13,043 bases of DNA from DATDOY01 sp035293045 (GCA_035293045.1 DATDOY010000041.1:1-13043), one strand, 5' to 3'; shown: positions 5,067-11,458, counted from the first letter of the stretch. Notes: generated by a model not told the origin, from the sequence alone. A program made the numbers and translations.

Positions 5067-8027
5067 GTGCCCAACAGGACCCGCTCCGTGTTCCCCGACC
5101 AGACCTTCGAGGCCCTGATCTTCGACTGGGACGGCACCGCCGTGCCGGACCGCCGAGCCGACGGGTCGGGGATGCGGCGGCGCGTTGAGGCCTTGTGCCG
5201 GGCCGGCGTCGACGTGGCCGTCGTGAGTGGCACCCACGTGGACAACGTGGACGGCCAGTTGGGTGCCCGGCCCCGGGGTCCGGGACGCCTCTTTCTCTGT
5301 CTCAACCGGGGATCGGAGGTCTTCGAAGTCGGCGCAGGAGGCCCCGAGCTTCGGTGGCGACGGGCCGCATCGAAGGGTGAGGAAGCGGCGCTGACCCGGG
5401 CGGCGCTTCGCACCGTTGCCGCTCTGGCTGACCTCGGGGTGCCAGCCGAGATCGTCTCCCGGCGGCTCAACCGCACAAAGATCGACCTCATCCCCGAGCC
5501 CCGTTGGTCGGATCCGCCCAAGGCCAGGATCGGTGAGCTAGTGGAGGCGCTGCTCGAGCGCCTCGCGCGGCACGGGATTGGCTCCCTCGCCGAAGTCGTC
5601 GACTTGGCGCGGCGAGAAGCGATGGCCGCCGGCGTGAGCGATCCCCGAATCACGAGCGACGCCAAGCACGTCGAGGTCGGCCTGACCGACAAGTCGGACT
5701 CAGCTCGGTGGATACTCGGCTCACTCTTGGGGCAGGGCGTCGGCGCCGGGCTCGTCGCCATCGTGGGAGACGAGTTCGGGCCGCTCGGCGGGATGCCCGG
5801 CAGTGACGACCTGATGCTCATTCCGGAGGCCGAGCGCGCGTACGCCCTCTCGGTGGGAGTCGAGCCAGAGGGCGTTCCGTCGGGCGTGATGCACGTGGGT
5901 GGAGGGCCGGAGATCTTCCTCGCCTTCCTGGACGAACAGCTCTTGCGGCGCCGCCATCGAAGGGTGCCGTCGGTGGACCAGGACCCGGCGTGGACACTCG
6001 CCTTCGAAGGTGACCCCAAGGAGGGTCGGCGGATGCGGGAGGCGGTCCTGACCCTGGCCGAGTCCGGGATCGGAACACGGGGAGCCCTCGAAGAGGACGG
6101 GCCAGGTGCCACGCCGCTGACCCTCGTCGCGGGGGTCTTCGTCGACGGCGAGGAGGGACGACCGCGGCTCCTGGCGGGCCCCGGGTGGACCTCGTTGGAG
6201 GTCACCGCCCGGCGAGCCGGCCGTCGGGTGTTGGATCTCCGCTCTGGGGTCCTGTGGAGGGAGCGTTCCGGCGACGGTGCCGCACTGCGGACGCTGCGGT
6301 TCGCGTCGGCCACGCGTTCGGGCGTGATGGCCATGCGCGCCGAGGGCCGGGCCGACGATCTGGCTCCGGGGGAGGCGCTGTCGGCACCCGACGGCGTCGA
6401 GACTGTCCGGCGGGGCGGGTCGCACGGCATGGAGTGGCTGCGGGCGACCTCATCGCGGGGCGGAGGCATCCTCGCGGCGGCCCACCAGGCAGTAGGAACC
6501 GTCCCGACCGGATGCACGCTCGAGCGACTGGTTGCCTACGCGGCCGACCCGCGACGCGTTCCGCGTGTCCAGGAGGCGAGCGGACGGCTGCGCGAAGCGC
6601 GGCGGGTCGGTTTCGACGCCCTGCTCCGGGAGCACCGCGAAGCATGGGCGCGTCGTTGGGACGACGCCGAGGTTCACATCGAAGGGGACCCTGACGCAGA
6701 GCTTGCCGTGCGGTTCGCTCTGTTCCATCTGATGGCGTCGGCGAGTGACTCGGGGGAGGCCGCGATGGGCGCCCGGGGGGTGACCGGCGATGCGTACGCC
6801 GGGCACGTGTTCTGGGACGCCGACGTGTACGCCCTTCCCGTGCTCGCCGCCGTCCGTCCTGGCGCCGCTCGGGCGATGCTCGAATACCGCATCCGTCGCC
6901 TTCCGGCCGCTCAAGAAATGGCCGCCGAGCGCGACTGCCAGGGAGCCCGGTTCCCGTGGGAGTCGGCCGACGACGGCCTGGAGGCGACGCCGCCGTGGGC
7001 CTCCGACGGGCACGGCGGTCTCCTGCGGCTGCACACCGGGGAGCGGGCCGACCACATCGTGGCCGACGTGGCATGGTCGGCGGTGCGGTACGCCCAGTGG
7101 ACAGGTGATACCGGCTTCCTCGCGGGTCCGGGTCGTCAACTCGTGACCGAAGCGGCTCGGTACTTCGCGTCGCGCGTGCAGTTCGACGGGGGCCGGGGCC
7201 ACCTGTATGCGGTGATCGGGCCCGACGAGTACCACGAGGTAGTCGACGACAACGCCTACACGAACGTGATGGCGCGCTGGACCCTGCGCACCGCTGCCGG
7301 TCTCGTCGAAGCCGACGATTTCGGGGGCTCGCCCAAGGATGTCGAGGGGTGGCGACACACGGCCGACGCCCTCGTCGACGGGTTCGACGAGGCGACTGGG
7401 CTCTACGAGCAGTTCGCCGGGTTCTTCGGCCTCGAACCCCTCGTCGTCAGCGAAGTGGCGGATGTGCCGGTGGCCGCCGACCTCCTTCTCGGCCGAGACC
7501 GGGTGGCCCGAAGCCAGGTGCTGAAGCAGGCGGACGTGCTCATGCTCCACTTCCTCGTACCCGACGAGGTCGCGGCGGGGTCACTGGTGGCGAACCTCGA
7601 CTTCTACGGCCCCCGCACCGCCCACGGAAGTTCGCTGTCGCCGGCGATCCACGCCGCACTGCTGGCTCGGGCCGGTCGCCCCGAGGAGGCCCTCAGCTCG
7701 TTTCGCCTCGCCGCCCGCCTCGATCTCGACGATCTCACCGGGACGACGGCAGGGGGGTTGCATCTCGCCACCATGGGCGGCTTGTGGCAGGCACTCGTGC
7801 ACGGATTCCTCGGTCTGCGTCTCGAGGAGGGCGGTGCCCATCTGGCGCCGGTCCTCCCGGAAGGATGGCGATCCGTGGACGTGACGGCGCGGGTGCGGGG
7901 CAGGCGGGTGCGCCTGCACGCCGATGCATCGGGAGGCGACATTCGGTACCTCGACGACGAGACTCGCACCCGACCGCATTCGCGGCGCGCGGCGCGGGGT
8001 CGAGAGGAGAGGGAGGCGAGCTCATGA
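5067..8027 (+). CDS. HAD phosphatase-like - glycoside hydrolase family 65 fusion enzyme
   Basis: This is a 986-residue cytosolic carbohydrate enzyme. The N-terminal 300 residues are a HAD domain with a cap as in trehalose-phosphate phosphatases: DWDGT with nucleophile Asp20 and Asp22, VVSGTH as motif II, Lys209 and GDE at 234-236 with SDD at 246-248. From about 365 a GH65 beta-sandwich begins (LLAGPGWTSLEVTARRAG). The barrel has FWD at 582-584, GARFPWESADDG, and IGPDEYHE with predicted catalytic acid Glu721. Lys820-Gln821 and HGSS at 853-856 fit the phosphate-binding residues of GH65 phosphorylases, so phosphorolysis of a disaccharide such as trehalose, kojibiose or maltose is likely. The layout resembles mycobacterial Rv2006 (OtsB1, DosR regulon), which is longer and has an extra HAD domain. 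GTG 5088, with AGGA 8 bases upstream, is an alternative start. The end overlaps the stress-protein start by ATGA. Confidence 0.93.
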   Translation: MPNRTRSVFPDQTFEALIFDWDGTAVPDRRADGSGMRRRVEALCRAGVDVAVVSGTHVDNVDGQLGARPRGPGRLFLCLNRGSEVFEVGAGGPELRWRRAASKGEEAALTRAALRTVAALADLGVPAEIVSRRLNRTKIDLIPEPRWSDPPKARIGELVEALLERLARHGIGSLAEVVDLARREAMAAGVSDPRITSDAKHVEVGLTDKSDSARWILGSLLGQGVGAGLVAIVGDEFGPLGGMPGSDDLMLIPEAERAYALSVGVEPEGVPSGVMHVGGGPEIFLAFLDEQLLRRRHRRVPSVDQDPAWTLAFEGDPKEGRRMREAVLTLAESGIGTRGALEEDGPGATPLTLVAGVFVDGEEGRPRLLAGPGWTSLEVTARRAGRRVLDLRSGVLWRERSGDGAALRTLRFASATRSGVMAMRAEGRADDLAPGEALSAPDGVETVRRGGSHGMEWLRATSSRGGGILAAAHQAVGTVPTGCTLERLVAYAADPRRVPRVQEASGRLREARRVGFDALLREHREAWARRWDDAEVHIEGDPDAELAVRFALFHLMASASDSGEAAMGARGVTGDAYAGHVFWDADVYALPVLAAVRPGAARAMLEYRIRRLPAAQEMAAERDCQGARFPWESADDGLEATPPWASDGHGGLLRLHTGERADHIVADVAWSAVRYAQWTGDTGFLAGPGRQLVTEAARYFASRVQFDGGRGHLYAVIGPDEYHEVVDDNAYTNVMARWTLRTAAGLVEADDFGGSPKDVEGWRHTADALVDGFDEATGLYEQFAGFFGLEPLVVSEVADVPVAADLLLGRDRVARSQVLKQADVLMLHFLVPDEVAAGSLVANLDFYGPRTAHGSSLSPAIHAALLARAGRPEEALSSFRLAARLDLDDLTGTTAGGLHLATMGGLWQALVHGFLGLRLEEGGAHLAPVLPEGWRSVDVTARVRGRRVRLHADASGGDIRYLDDETRTRPHSRRAARGREEREASS

Positions 8028-8791
8028 CCGTGATCATCGCTGCCATCGACCGATCGAGCGCCGCCGAGCCGGTCATCCGAGCGGCGACGGCGCTGGCGCC
8101 CCTGTTCGACGCCGTCGTGGAAGTCGTCCATGTGCGTGAGGACGGCACGGGGTTTCCGGAGGCCGTGGCCTCCGCCGCCGGTCGGGCGCTGCGGATCCTG
8201 GATGGTGATCCGGCCTCGTGTCTCGTCGACGAGATCACCCGGCCAGACGTGGTGGCAGCCGTGGTCGGCGCGCGGGGTGGCCCGGGGGGTCCGCGCCCTG
8301 CGGGGAGCACCGCCCTCGTGGTGCTGGCGCAAGTGCGCAAGCCCGTCATCGTCGTTCCACCGGAGTGGGCGCACGCGGCATCGTTCGAGCGGGCCATCGT
8401 TCCGCTGGACGCCGCCGCGGCCACCTCGGCGGCGGTCGAGGCCGCGCTCGGCGCCTGCGCGCGGGCTGGCCTGGAGATCCTCGTGGTGCATGTGTTCAGT
8501 CATGACACCCTGCCGCACTTCTGGGATCGGCCCGCCTACGAGGGGGAGGAGTGGGCGCGTGAGTTCCTGAGTCGTCACTGCGCGGAGCCGGAAGCACACA
8601 TCGAGCTTCGAACGGGTGCGCCCGCTCGCGAAGTGCTCGACCTGGTCAAGGGGTCAGGCGACCTCATCGTGTTGGCGTGGTCGCAGGATCTCTCATGGGG
8701 CCGCGCCCACTTGGTAAGGGAAACGCTTGCCGATTCCTGCGTGCCGGTGGTGTTCGTGCCAGTCGGAGCGGCGCATCATCTGGCTGAGTGA
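8024..8791 (+). CDS. Tandem universal stress protein (UspA family)
   Basis: This 255-residue cytosolic protein has two Usp folds. The first runs from MTVIIAAIDRSSAAEPVIRA to VRKPVIVVPPEW (about residue 113), the second from FERAIVPLDAAAATSAAVEA to CVPVVFVPVG. The ATP-binding motif G-2x-G-9x-G(S/T) survives in domain 1 as GARG, eight residues, then GST, one residue short. In domain 2 it is replaced by WSQDLSWGRAHLVRETL, seen in other actinobacterial Usp proteins, so ATP binding by domain 2 is doubtful. ATG 8024 overlaps the HAD-GH65 stop (ATGA) and GGGAGG lies about 7 bases upstream, so it is translated from the same operon. Tandem Usp proteins such as Rv2623 and Rv2005c belong to the DosR regulon and influence growth arrest. 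A GTGA overlap links it to the next, broken ORF. Confidence 0.9.
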   Translation: MTVIIAAIDRSSAAEPVIRAATALAPLFDAVVEVVHVREDGTGFPEAVASAAGRALRILDGDPASCLVDEITRPDVVAAVVGARGGPGGPRPAGSTALVVLAQVRKPVIVVPPEWAHAASFERAIVPLDAAAATSAAVEAALGACARAGLEILVVHVFSHDTLPHFWDRPAYEGEEWAREFLSRHCAEPEAHIELRTGAPAREVLDLVKGSGDLIVLAWSQDLSWGRAHLVRETLADSCVPVVFVPVGAAHHLAE

Positions 8792-8977
8792 CGATTTCGG
8801 TCACCGACGCCGACTTCGGTGCCGGTCTGGTCGTCGGTCGTCGGCGAACGGGTCGAGATCTACGAGGGTCAGCCCGCATTCGCAGACCTCGAAGTCGCGG
8901 AGCAGGTCCGTGTGCGACGCGGCTTGGCCGGGGCAATCCCGTGCGCGAGGCGAACTTCTCGCCCGGCGAGCGGCCGG
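8788..8977 (+). pseudogene. Frameshifted small ORF coupled to the Usp gene
   Basis: GTG 8788 overlaps the Usp stop codon (GTGA), a typical coupled start. The frame reads MTISVTDADFGAGLVV and then reaches a perfect 7-bp tandem duplication (GTCGTCG twice, 8830-8843). Removing one copy restores the frame into GERVEIYEGQPAFADLEVAE and then QVRVRRGLAGAIP, which has good third-position G/C, whereas the present frame becomes Arg-rich. I therefore read it as a small gene broken by a 7-bp slippage event. Its 3' end is unclear: the restored frame has no stop until 9113-9115, inside the antisense hsp20 gene, and coding character fades after about 8950. The family is unknown. A sequencing error remains possible. 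Confidence 0.5.
8830..8843. repeat. 7-bp perfect tandem duplication
   Basis: GTCGTCG occurs twice in direct succession. Because 7 is not a multiple of 3, the extra copy shifts the reading frame of the ORF starting at 8788. Confidence 0.85.
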
Positions 8978-9430
8978 TCAAGCCGCCCGCTCCACCTTCA
9001 CCTTCTTTGTCTTGCCGGTCTCGGCTCCCTTGTCTATCGGCACCCTGATCTCGAGGATTCCGTCGACGTAGGTTGCCTTGACGTCACGTTCCTTGGCACC
9101 GGCCGGGAGCGGTAACGAACGGGCGAAGGCGCCGTAGTGCATCTCGCGCCGGTAGTAGTTGCGCTCCTCCGTCTCCTCCTCGTGCTTGCGCTCGGCCCGG
9201 ATCGTCAGCCGCCCGTTGACCACCTCAATGTCGACGTCCTTGTCCGGGTCGATGCCGGGCATCTCTGCCTGGACGACGAGGGTCCCGTTCTCCGTGTACT
9301 CGTCCACGTGGAGGTCGTCCTCTTCGGGCACGAGTGTCTCGAACGGCGGGCGGAGATGCTCAGGGAAGTCGCGGAGAAACGACCGGAAGGGAAGCCACTC
9401 GGCAAATGGGTCATGGCGCACCAGTCTCAT
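8978..9430 (-). CDS. hsp20: Hsp20/alpha-crystallin small heat shock protein
   Basis: This 150-residue ATP-independent holdase keeps unfolding proteins soluble. The N-terminal arm is MRLVRHDPFAEWLPFRSFLR and on to about residue 40. The alpha-crystallin domain covers about 40-135: VDEYTENGTLVVQAEMPGID, DVDIEVVNGRLTIRAERKHE, YRREMHYGAFARSLPLPAG and DGILEIRVPI, including the conserved AxxxxGxL-like segment (ATYVDGILEIRVP). The C-terminal tail is Lys-rich (GKTKKVKVERAA) and lacks a clear IxI/V motif after the domain. ATG 9430 has AGGAGGT 5 bases upstream. It converges on the Usp operon. The best DosR-like box in the window (9513-9526) lies 82 bp upstream, paralleling hspX (Rv2031c), the best-known DosR target. 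Confidence 0.95.
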   Translation of the reverse strand: MRLVRHDPFAEWLPFRSFLRDFPEHLRPPFETLVPEEDDLHVDEYTENGTLVVQAEMPGIDPDKDVDIEVVNGRLTIRAERKHEEETEERNYYRREMHYGAFARSLPLPAGAKERDVKATYVDGILEIRVPIDKGAETGKTKKVKVERAA

Positions 9431-9512
9431 CGCGTACCTCCTGCTTGTGATTGTCGCTTCCAGCCTGAACCACCCGGTCGTCGCTCGACAGGGTTGCTGG
9501 TCGCATGTCGAG

Positions 9513-9526
9513 GGGACTTCTGTCCC
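9513..9526. promoter_or_regulatory. DosR/DevR-like box between hsp20 and the decayed locus
   Basis: GGGACTTCTGTCCC matches the mycobacterial DosR core GGGACTWWAGTCCC at 12 of 14 positions and is a near-perfect palindrome (GGGAC and GTCCC around 4 bases). It lies 82 bp before the hsp20 start at 9430 and 74 bp before ATG 9601, so it could act in both directions. Confidence 0.65.
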
Positions 9527-9600
9527 TGCAGGAGAAGGCTTCGCTCGCTGGTGCTCGTCCCGATCTCCGCCACGCTCGGTGAGCCGACGAGGAGGGTGTC

Positions 9601-10091
9601 ATGGCCATCGGGGATCTCGAGGAGGTCACCGCCAAGGAGATGGCCGACCTGCTCGAGACGGACTTCGGCCACCGGTTTGACCAAAGAGCCTTGCCCTCGA
9701 ACCTGGCCCCCACGGCATCCGCGTCCTCGCGATCGCACCGAGGCTCATCGAGACCCCGGCGATCGACGCCAACGGGGAGGCGTTCGAGGCCGCTGGACTC
9801 GGCGACGTCATCGCCAGTTTCGCCTCGCGCCTCCTCCAGAGAAGAGCCGATCACCGTCGATCGCCCGGGGCCCGCGGTCATCTCCCACGCCGTCGTCGGC
9901 GCGGTCTGCTTCCGCACCGGAGAGGAGGGTGCCGCCGCCTTCGATCTGCTCACCTCGAGGTGCGCTCGATCGACGAGGTCGACTACTGCCCGCCGGTTCC
10001 GCGCTACGAACCCGGTGACTCTCAGCGGGTGGATTGCGACGACGCGTTTGGCACCGAGCACCTGAATTTGGAGGGAGCCGACTGTTGGTAG
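9601..10091 (+). pseudogene. Decayed locus with short-chain dehydrogenase (SDR) C-terminal fragment
   Basis: GAGGAGGG precedes ATG 9601, giving MAIGDLEEVTAKEMADLLET and so on to SNLAP at 9711. The frame then shifts. Adding one C to the five-C run at 9707-9711 gives LAPHGIRVLAIAPRLIETPA followed by IDANGEAFEAAGLGDVIASF, which is clearly the C-terminal cofactor-loop region of an SDR oxidoreductase. Around 9835 coding character returns to the first frame (EEPITVDRPGPAVISHAVVG, then AVCFRTGEEGAAAFDLLT). At about 9954 it shifts again (LEVRSIDEVDYCPPVPRYEP to a TAG at 10089-10091). Each piece has strong third-position G/C, so this looks like recent decay by three small indels, or a gene with sequencing errors. 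No Rossmann glycine motif (TGxxxGxG) or YxxxK is present, so the SDR is incomplete. The last two pieces match nothing I recognise. Confidence 0.55.
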
Positions 10092-10352
10092 TTGGCGATC
10101 GATGAGACGACCCTCACCTGGATCATTGCGCCTTACGCTTCTCGCGTCGGCGTGTCAATCCTGTCTGTCAACGGTCCAATGTTCCCCGGGTCGACCTCTC
10201 CGAGCCAGGGAGTCGAGATCGAGCCGGCACCTATCAAGATTTCCGACGTGTCGCTCGAGCGCGTCTGCATCGTCACCGCCGATGGCGACCGGATCCATTA
10301 CTCCTTCGTTGATGAAGAACTGGTCATGGGGCCAGGCGACTGCCCCGCGTAG
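10092..10352 (+). CDS. Hypothetical protein, doubtful start
   Basis: This open frame of 86 residues follows directly after the TAG that ends the decayed locus, in the same frame. The only start near its beginning is TTG 10092; GGAGGGAG at 10070-10077 is about 14 bases away, too far to be convincing. A GTG at 10152 or ATG at 10179 could be used instead. The sequence (GVSILSVNGPMFPGSTSPSQ, then ISDVSLERVCIVTADGDRIHY) looks like a beta-rich globular protein and third positions are moderately G/C-rich. It may be the last part of the decayed gene, cut off by a nonsense codon. No family is recognised. Confidence 0.4.
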   Translation: MAIDETTLTWIIAPYASRVGVSILSVNGPMFPGSTSPSQGVEIEPAPIKISDVSLERVCIVTADGDRIHYSFVDEELVMGPGDCPA

Positions 10353-10393
10353 CCCCATGCACACGCCACTGAGAGATGCCCGTTGTGGTCCGT

Positions 10394-10421
10394 CCCTGGT
10401 CCGTCAGAGGATGGACCAGGG
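10394..10421. repeat. 9-bp perfect inverted repeat
   Basis: CCCTGGTCC and GGACCAGGG are separated by 10 bases. The repeat lies 41 bp after the stop of the 10092 ORF and could fold into a stable hairpin. It has no T-run, so it is at best a non-canonical terminator. Confidence 0.5.
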
Positions 10422-10537
10422 GGGTCAGGACGGTCACTGCCGGACTTGCGTTTGCGCAGGTCAGGCTGCAGATTCGCATCGAACCGGCCGGTGTCGAACG
10501 TGCGCAGGACAGAACTACGACATCTAATCCGAACTTT

Positions 10538-10572
10538 GTTTCTTTCCCCACACCATGTCGTGGCAAAGAAAC
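10538..10572. repeat. 8-bp inverted repeat with inner 4-bp stem in an AT-rich patch
   Basis: GTTTCTTT (10538-10545) pairs with AAAGAAAC (10565-10572); inside, CCAC (10548-10551) pairs with GTGG (10560-10563). It stands out against the GC-rich surroundings. A hairpin or a regulator site are both possible. Confidence 0.45.
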
Positions 10573-10734
10573 CGAATTTGCGGACCGCCCTCCCTCCCGG
10601 GCGGCCCCCGTTCGCGCGTGCTGAGCAGCCACGTCTCGACGGACGGCTCTGAACATCACGAGCAGCGGAAGCGCAGCCCCGAGCGAGGCAGCAGTTCGTC
10701 TGCGCTGGTGGCTGACCCGGCCAATCGGTGGCAT

Positions 10735-10764
10735 GATGAGCTAGCAAGTGATGCTAGCGTCATC
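10735..10764. promoter_or_regulatory. Palindromic operator and leaderless promoter of the toxin-antitoxin pair
   Basis: GATGAGCTAGC (10735-10745) and GCTAGCGTCATC (10753-10764) form an inverted repeat with one bulged base; each arm contains the palindrome GCTAGC. It ends 2 bases before the antitoxin ATG at 10767. No ribosome binding site is visible, and TAGCGT at 10755-10760 fits a TANNNT -10 element placed for transcription starting at the ATG. The antitoxin would thus bind over its own promoter, as usual for such operons. The -35 element is not clear. Confidence 0.6.
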
Positions 10765-10766
10765 GT

Positions 10767-10976
10767 ATGGCATCCCTCCGTACGACCTTCACGCTCGACG
10801 AAGAGTTGGCCGAGCGAGCCCGCCAACTCGGGATCAACGTCTCGGCCGCTGCCCGCCAGGGTGTCACTGACGCCGTGCGCGCCGCGCTGGCCGAGGCTGA
10901 TCGGGACGCATACCAGCGACATCCCGAACGACACGACTCCTTCTGGACCGAGGTGGAAGCGTGGGGTGACGAGTGA
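10767..10976 (+). CDS. MazE/CcdA-like type II antitoxin
   Basis: This 69-residue antitoxin would bind and neutralise the MazF-like toxin encoded next to it and repress the operon. Residues 1-45 form a ribbon-helix-helix-like DNA-binding part (MASLRTTFTLDEELAERARQ, then LGINVSAAARQGVTDAVRAA), with a short strand followed by two helices. The acidic, aromatic tail (ERHDSFWTEVEAWGDE) is the expected toxin-binding segment. Its ATG is probably used leaderless. The stop overlaps the toxin GTG start (GTGA), so the two are coupled, and antitoxin-first order is standard. The CcdA versus MazE label is uncertain from sequence alone; the partner decides for a MazEF-type system. Confidence 0.85.
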   Translation: MASLRTTFTLDEELAERARQLGINVSAAARQGVTDAVRAALAEADRDAYQRHPERHDSFWTEVEAWGDE

Positions 10977-11281
10977 GGCGAGGCGAGATCTGGTTGACGC
11001 ACGTGGGCCGCAAGCGCCGGCCGGTCCTCGTGCTCACCCGGTCCGAGGTGATCGATGTCCGCGCGCTCGTCACAGTTGCGGAGATCACAACATCCATCCG
11101 TGGCCTTGGCGCCGAGGTCGGTCTTGCCCACACTGAGACCGGCCTAGACCGGCCGTCCGCTGTCAACTGCGACGGGATTCATACGGTCGCTCAGTCCGCG
11201 CTTACGGGGCCGGTCGGCGAGGTTGACGACGAGACCATGAACAAGGTCTGCTCCGCGCTCGCCTATGCGCTCGGCTGCTGA
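10973..11281 (+). CDS. mazF: MazF/PemK family endoribonuclease toxin
   Basis: This 102-residue toxin would cleave RNA at short sequence motifs and slow growth under stress. The N-terminal RRGEIWLTHVGRKRRPVLVL strand-loop, with the conserved Arg before PVLVL, and the VTVAEITTSIRG segment with the catalytic Thr are typical, as is SAVNCDGIHTVAQSALTGPV near the C-terminus. Length fits the family. GTG 10973 overlaps the antitoxin stop by 4 bases. A nested inverted repeat follows the stop (11302-11330). The pair lies at the border between the stress block and the metabolic genes; nothing in the sequence links it to the DosR-like boxes. Confidence 0.92.
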   Translation: MRRGEIWLTHVGRKRRPVLVLTRSEVIDVRALVTVAEITTSIRGLGAEVGLAHTETGLDRPSAVNCDGIHTVAQSALTGPVGEVDDETMNKVCSALAYALGC

Positions 11282-11301
11282 CACCCCCGGCCCGAGAAAC
11301 G

Positions 11302-11330
11302 CCCCTCATGACACGCGCGTGACACAGGGG
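11302..11330. repeat. Nested inverted repeat after the toxin gene
   Basis: CCCCT (11302-11306) and AGGGG (11326-11330) flank the 10-bp palindrome CACGCGCGTG (11312-11321). It begins 21 bases after the toxin stop. It may act as a terminator hairpin although no T-run follows; a protein-binding site is the alternative. A second inverted repeat, TACCCGG and CCGGGTA (11331-11353), directly adjoins it. Confidence 0.45.
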
Positions 11331-11360
11331 TACCCGGGACTTGGCACCGGGTAGCGCCGT

Positions 11361-11381
11361 CCGTGGTGCATATCCGTGGTG
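11361..11381. repeat. Direct repeat upstream of the NTF2-like gene
   Basis: CCGTGGTG occurs at 11361-11368 and 11374-11381, 13 bases apart, roughly one helical turn. This spacing suits a paired protein-binding site in the promoter region of the gene at 11459, but chance is possible. Confidence 0.35.
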
Positions 11382-11392
11382 GGCACGGATGC

Positions 11393-11407
11393 GAGACCAG
11401 CGGTCCC
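11393..11407. promoter_or_regulatory. Inverted repeat close to the NTF2-like gene start
   Basis: GAGACC and GGTCCC, separated by AGC, form an imperfect palindrome that extends by GC on both sides. It lies 51 bp before ATG 11459. It resembles the DosR-like boxes but has a 3-base rather than 2-base centre, so I do not count it among them. Confidence 0.3.
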
Positions 11408-11458
11408 GCGTGCACACTGGTGCGGGTACGACGATGCTCGCCTGTAGGGGAGGACGAG

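Larger units (their letters stand above)
10353..10766. other. Hairpin-rich intergenic region
   Basis: No convincing gene is seen in these 414 bases; the open frames are Arg/Pro/Ser-rich and lack start signals. The region contains inverted repeats at 10394-10421, 10538-10572 and 10585-10604, a local AT-rich patch near 10525-10580, and the mazEF operator at its right end. The direct repeat CCGAACTTTG / CCGAATTTG (from 10529 and 10572) brackets the middle hairpin. Confidence 0.6.

Noticed and set aside
4865..6517. 550-codon minus-strand open frame, and similar ones at 6202-7074 and 6450-7550
   Set aside because: They are antisense to the HAD-GH65 enzyme, whose motifs are all in the plus frame. 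Composition is Ser/Pro/Arg-rich with no ribosome binding site.
8962..8974. CTCGCCCGGCGAG palindrome between the Usp operon and hsp20 as a terminator
   Set aside because: The loop is one base and no T-run follows on either strand, so it is not a credible terminator.
9411..10061. 216-codon minus-strand open frame opposite the decayed locus
   Set aside because: It covers the 5' end and promoter of hsp20 and has no recognisable domain. The plus-strand pieces have the better codon pattern and an SDR match.
10376..10652. Open frames of 82-89 codons in the gap before mazEF
   Set aside because: They have no ribosome binding site, are Arg/Pro-rich and cross several hairpins.
11336..11349. GGGACTTGGCACCG as a seventh DosR-like box
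   Set aside because: The right arm fails at several positions and the bases are better explained by the TACCCGG/CCGGGTA inverted repeat.
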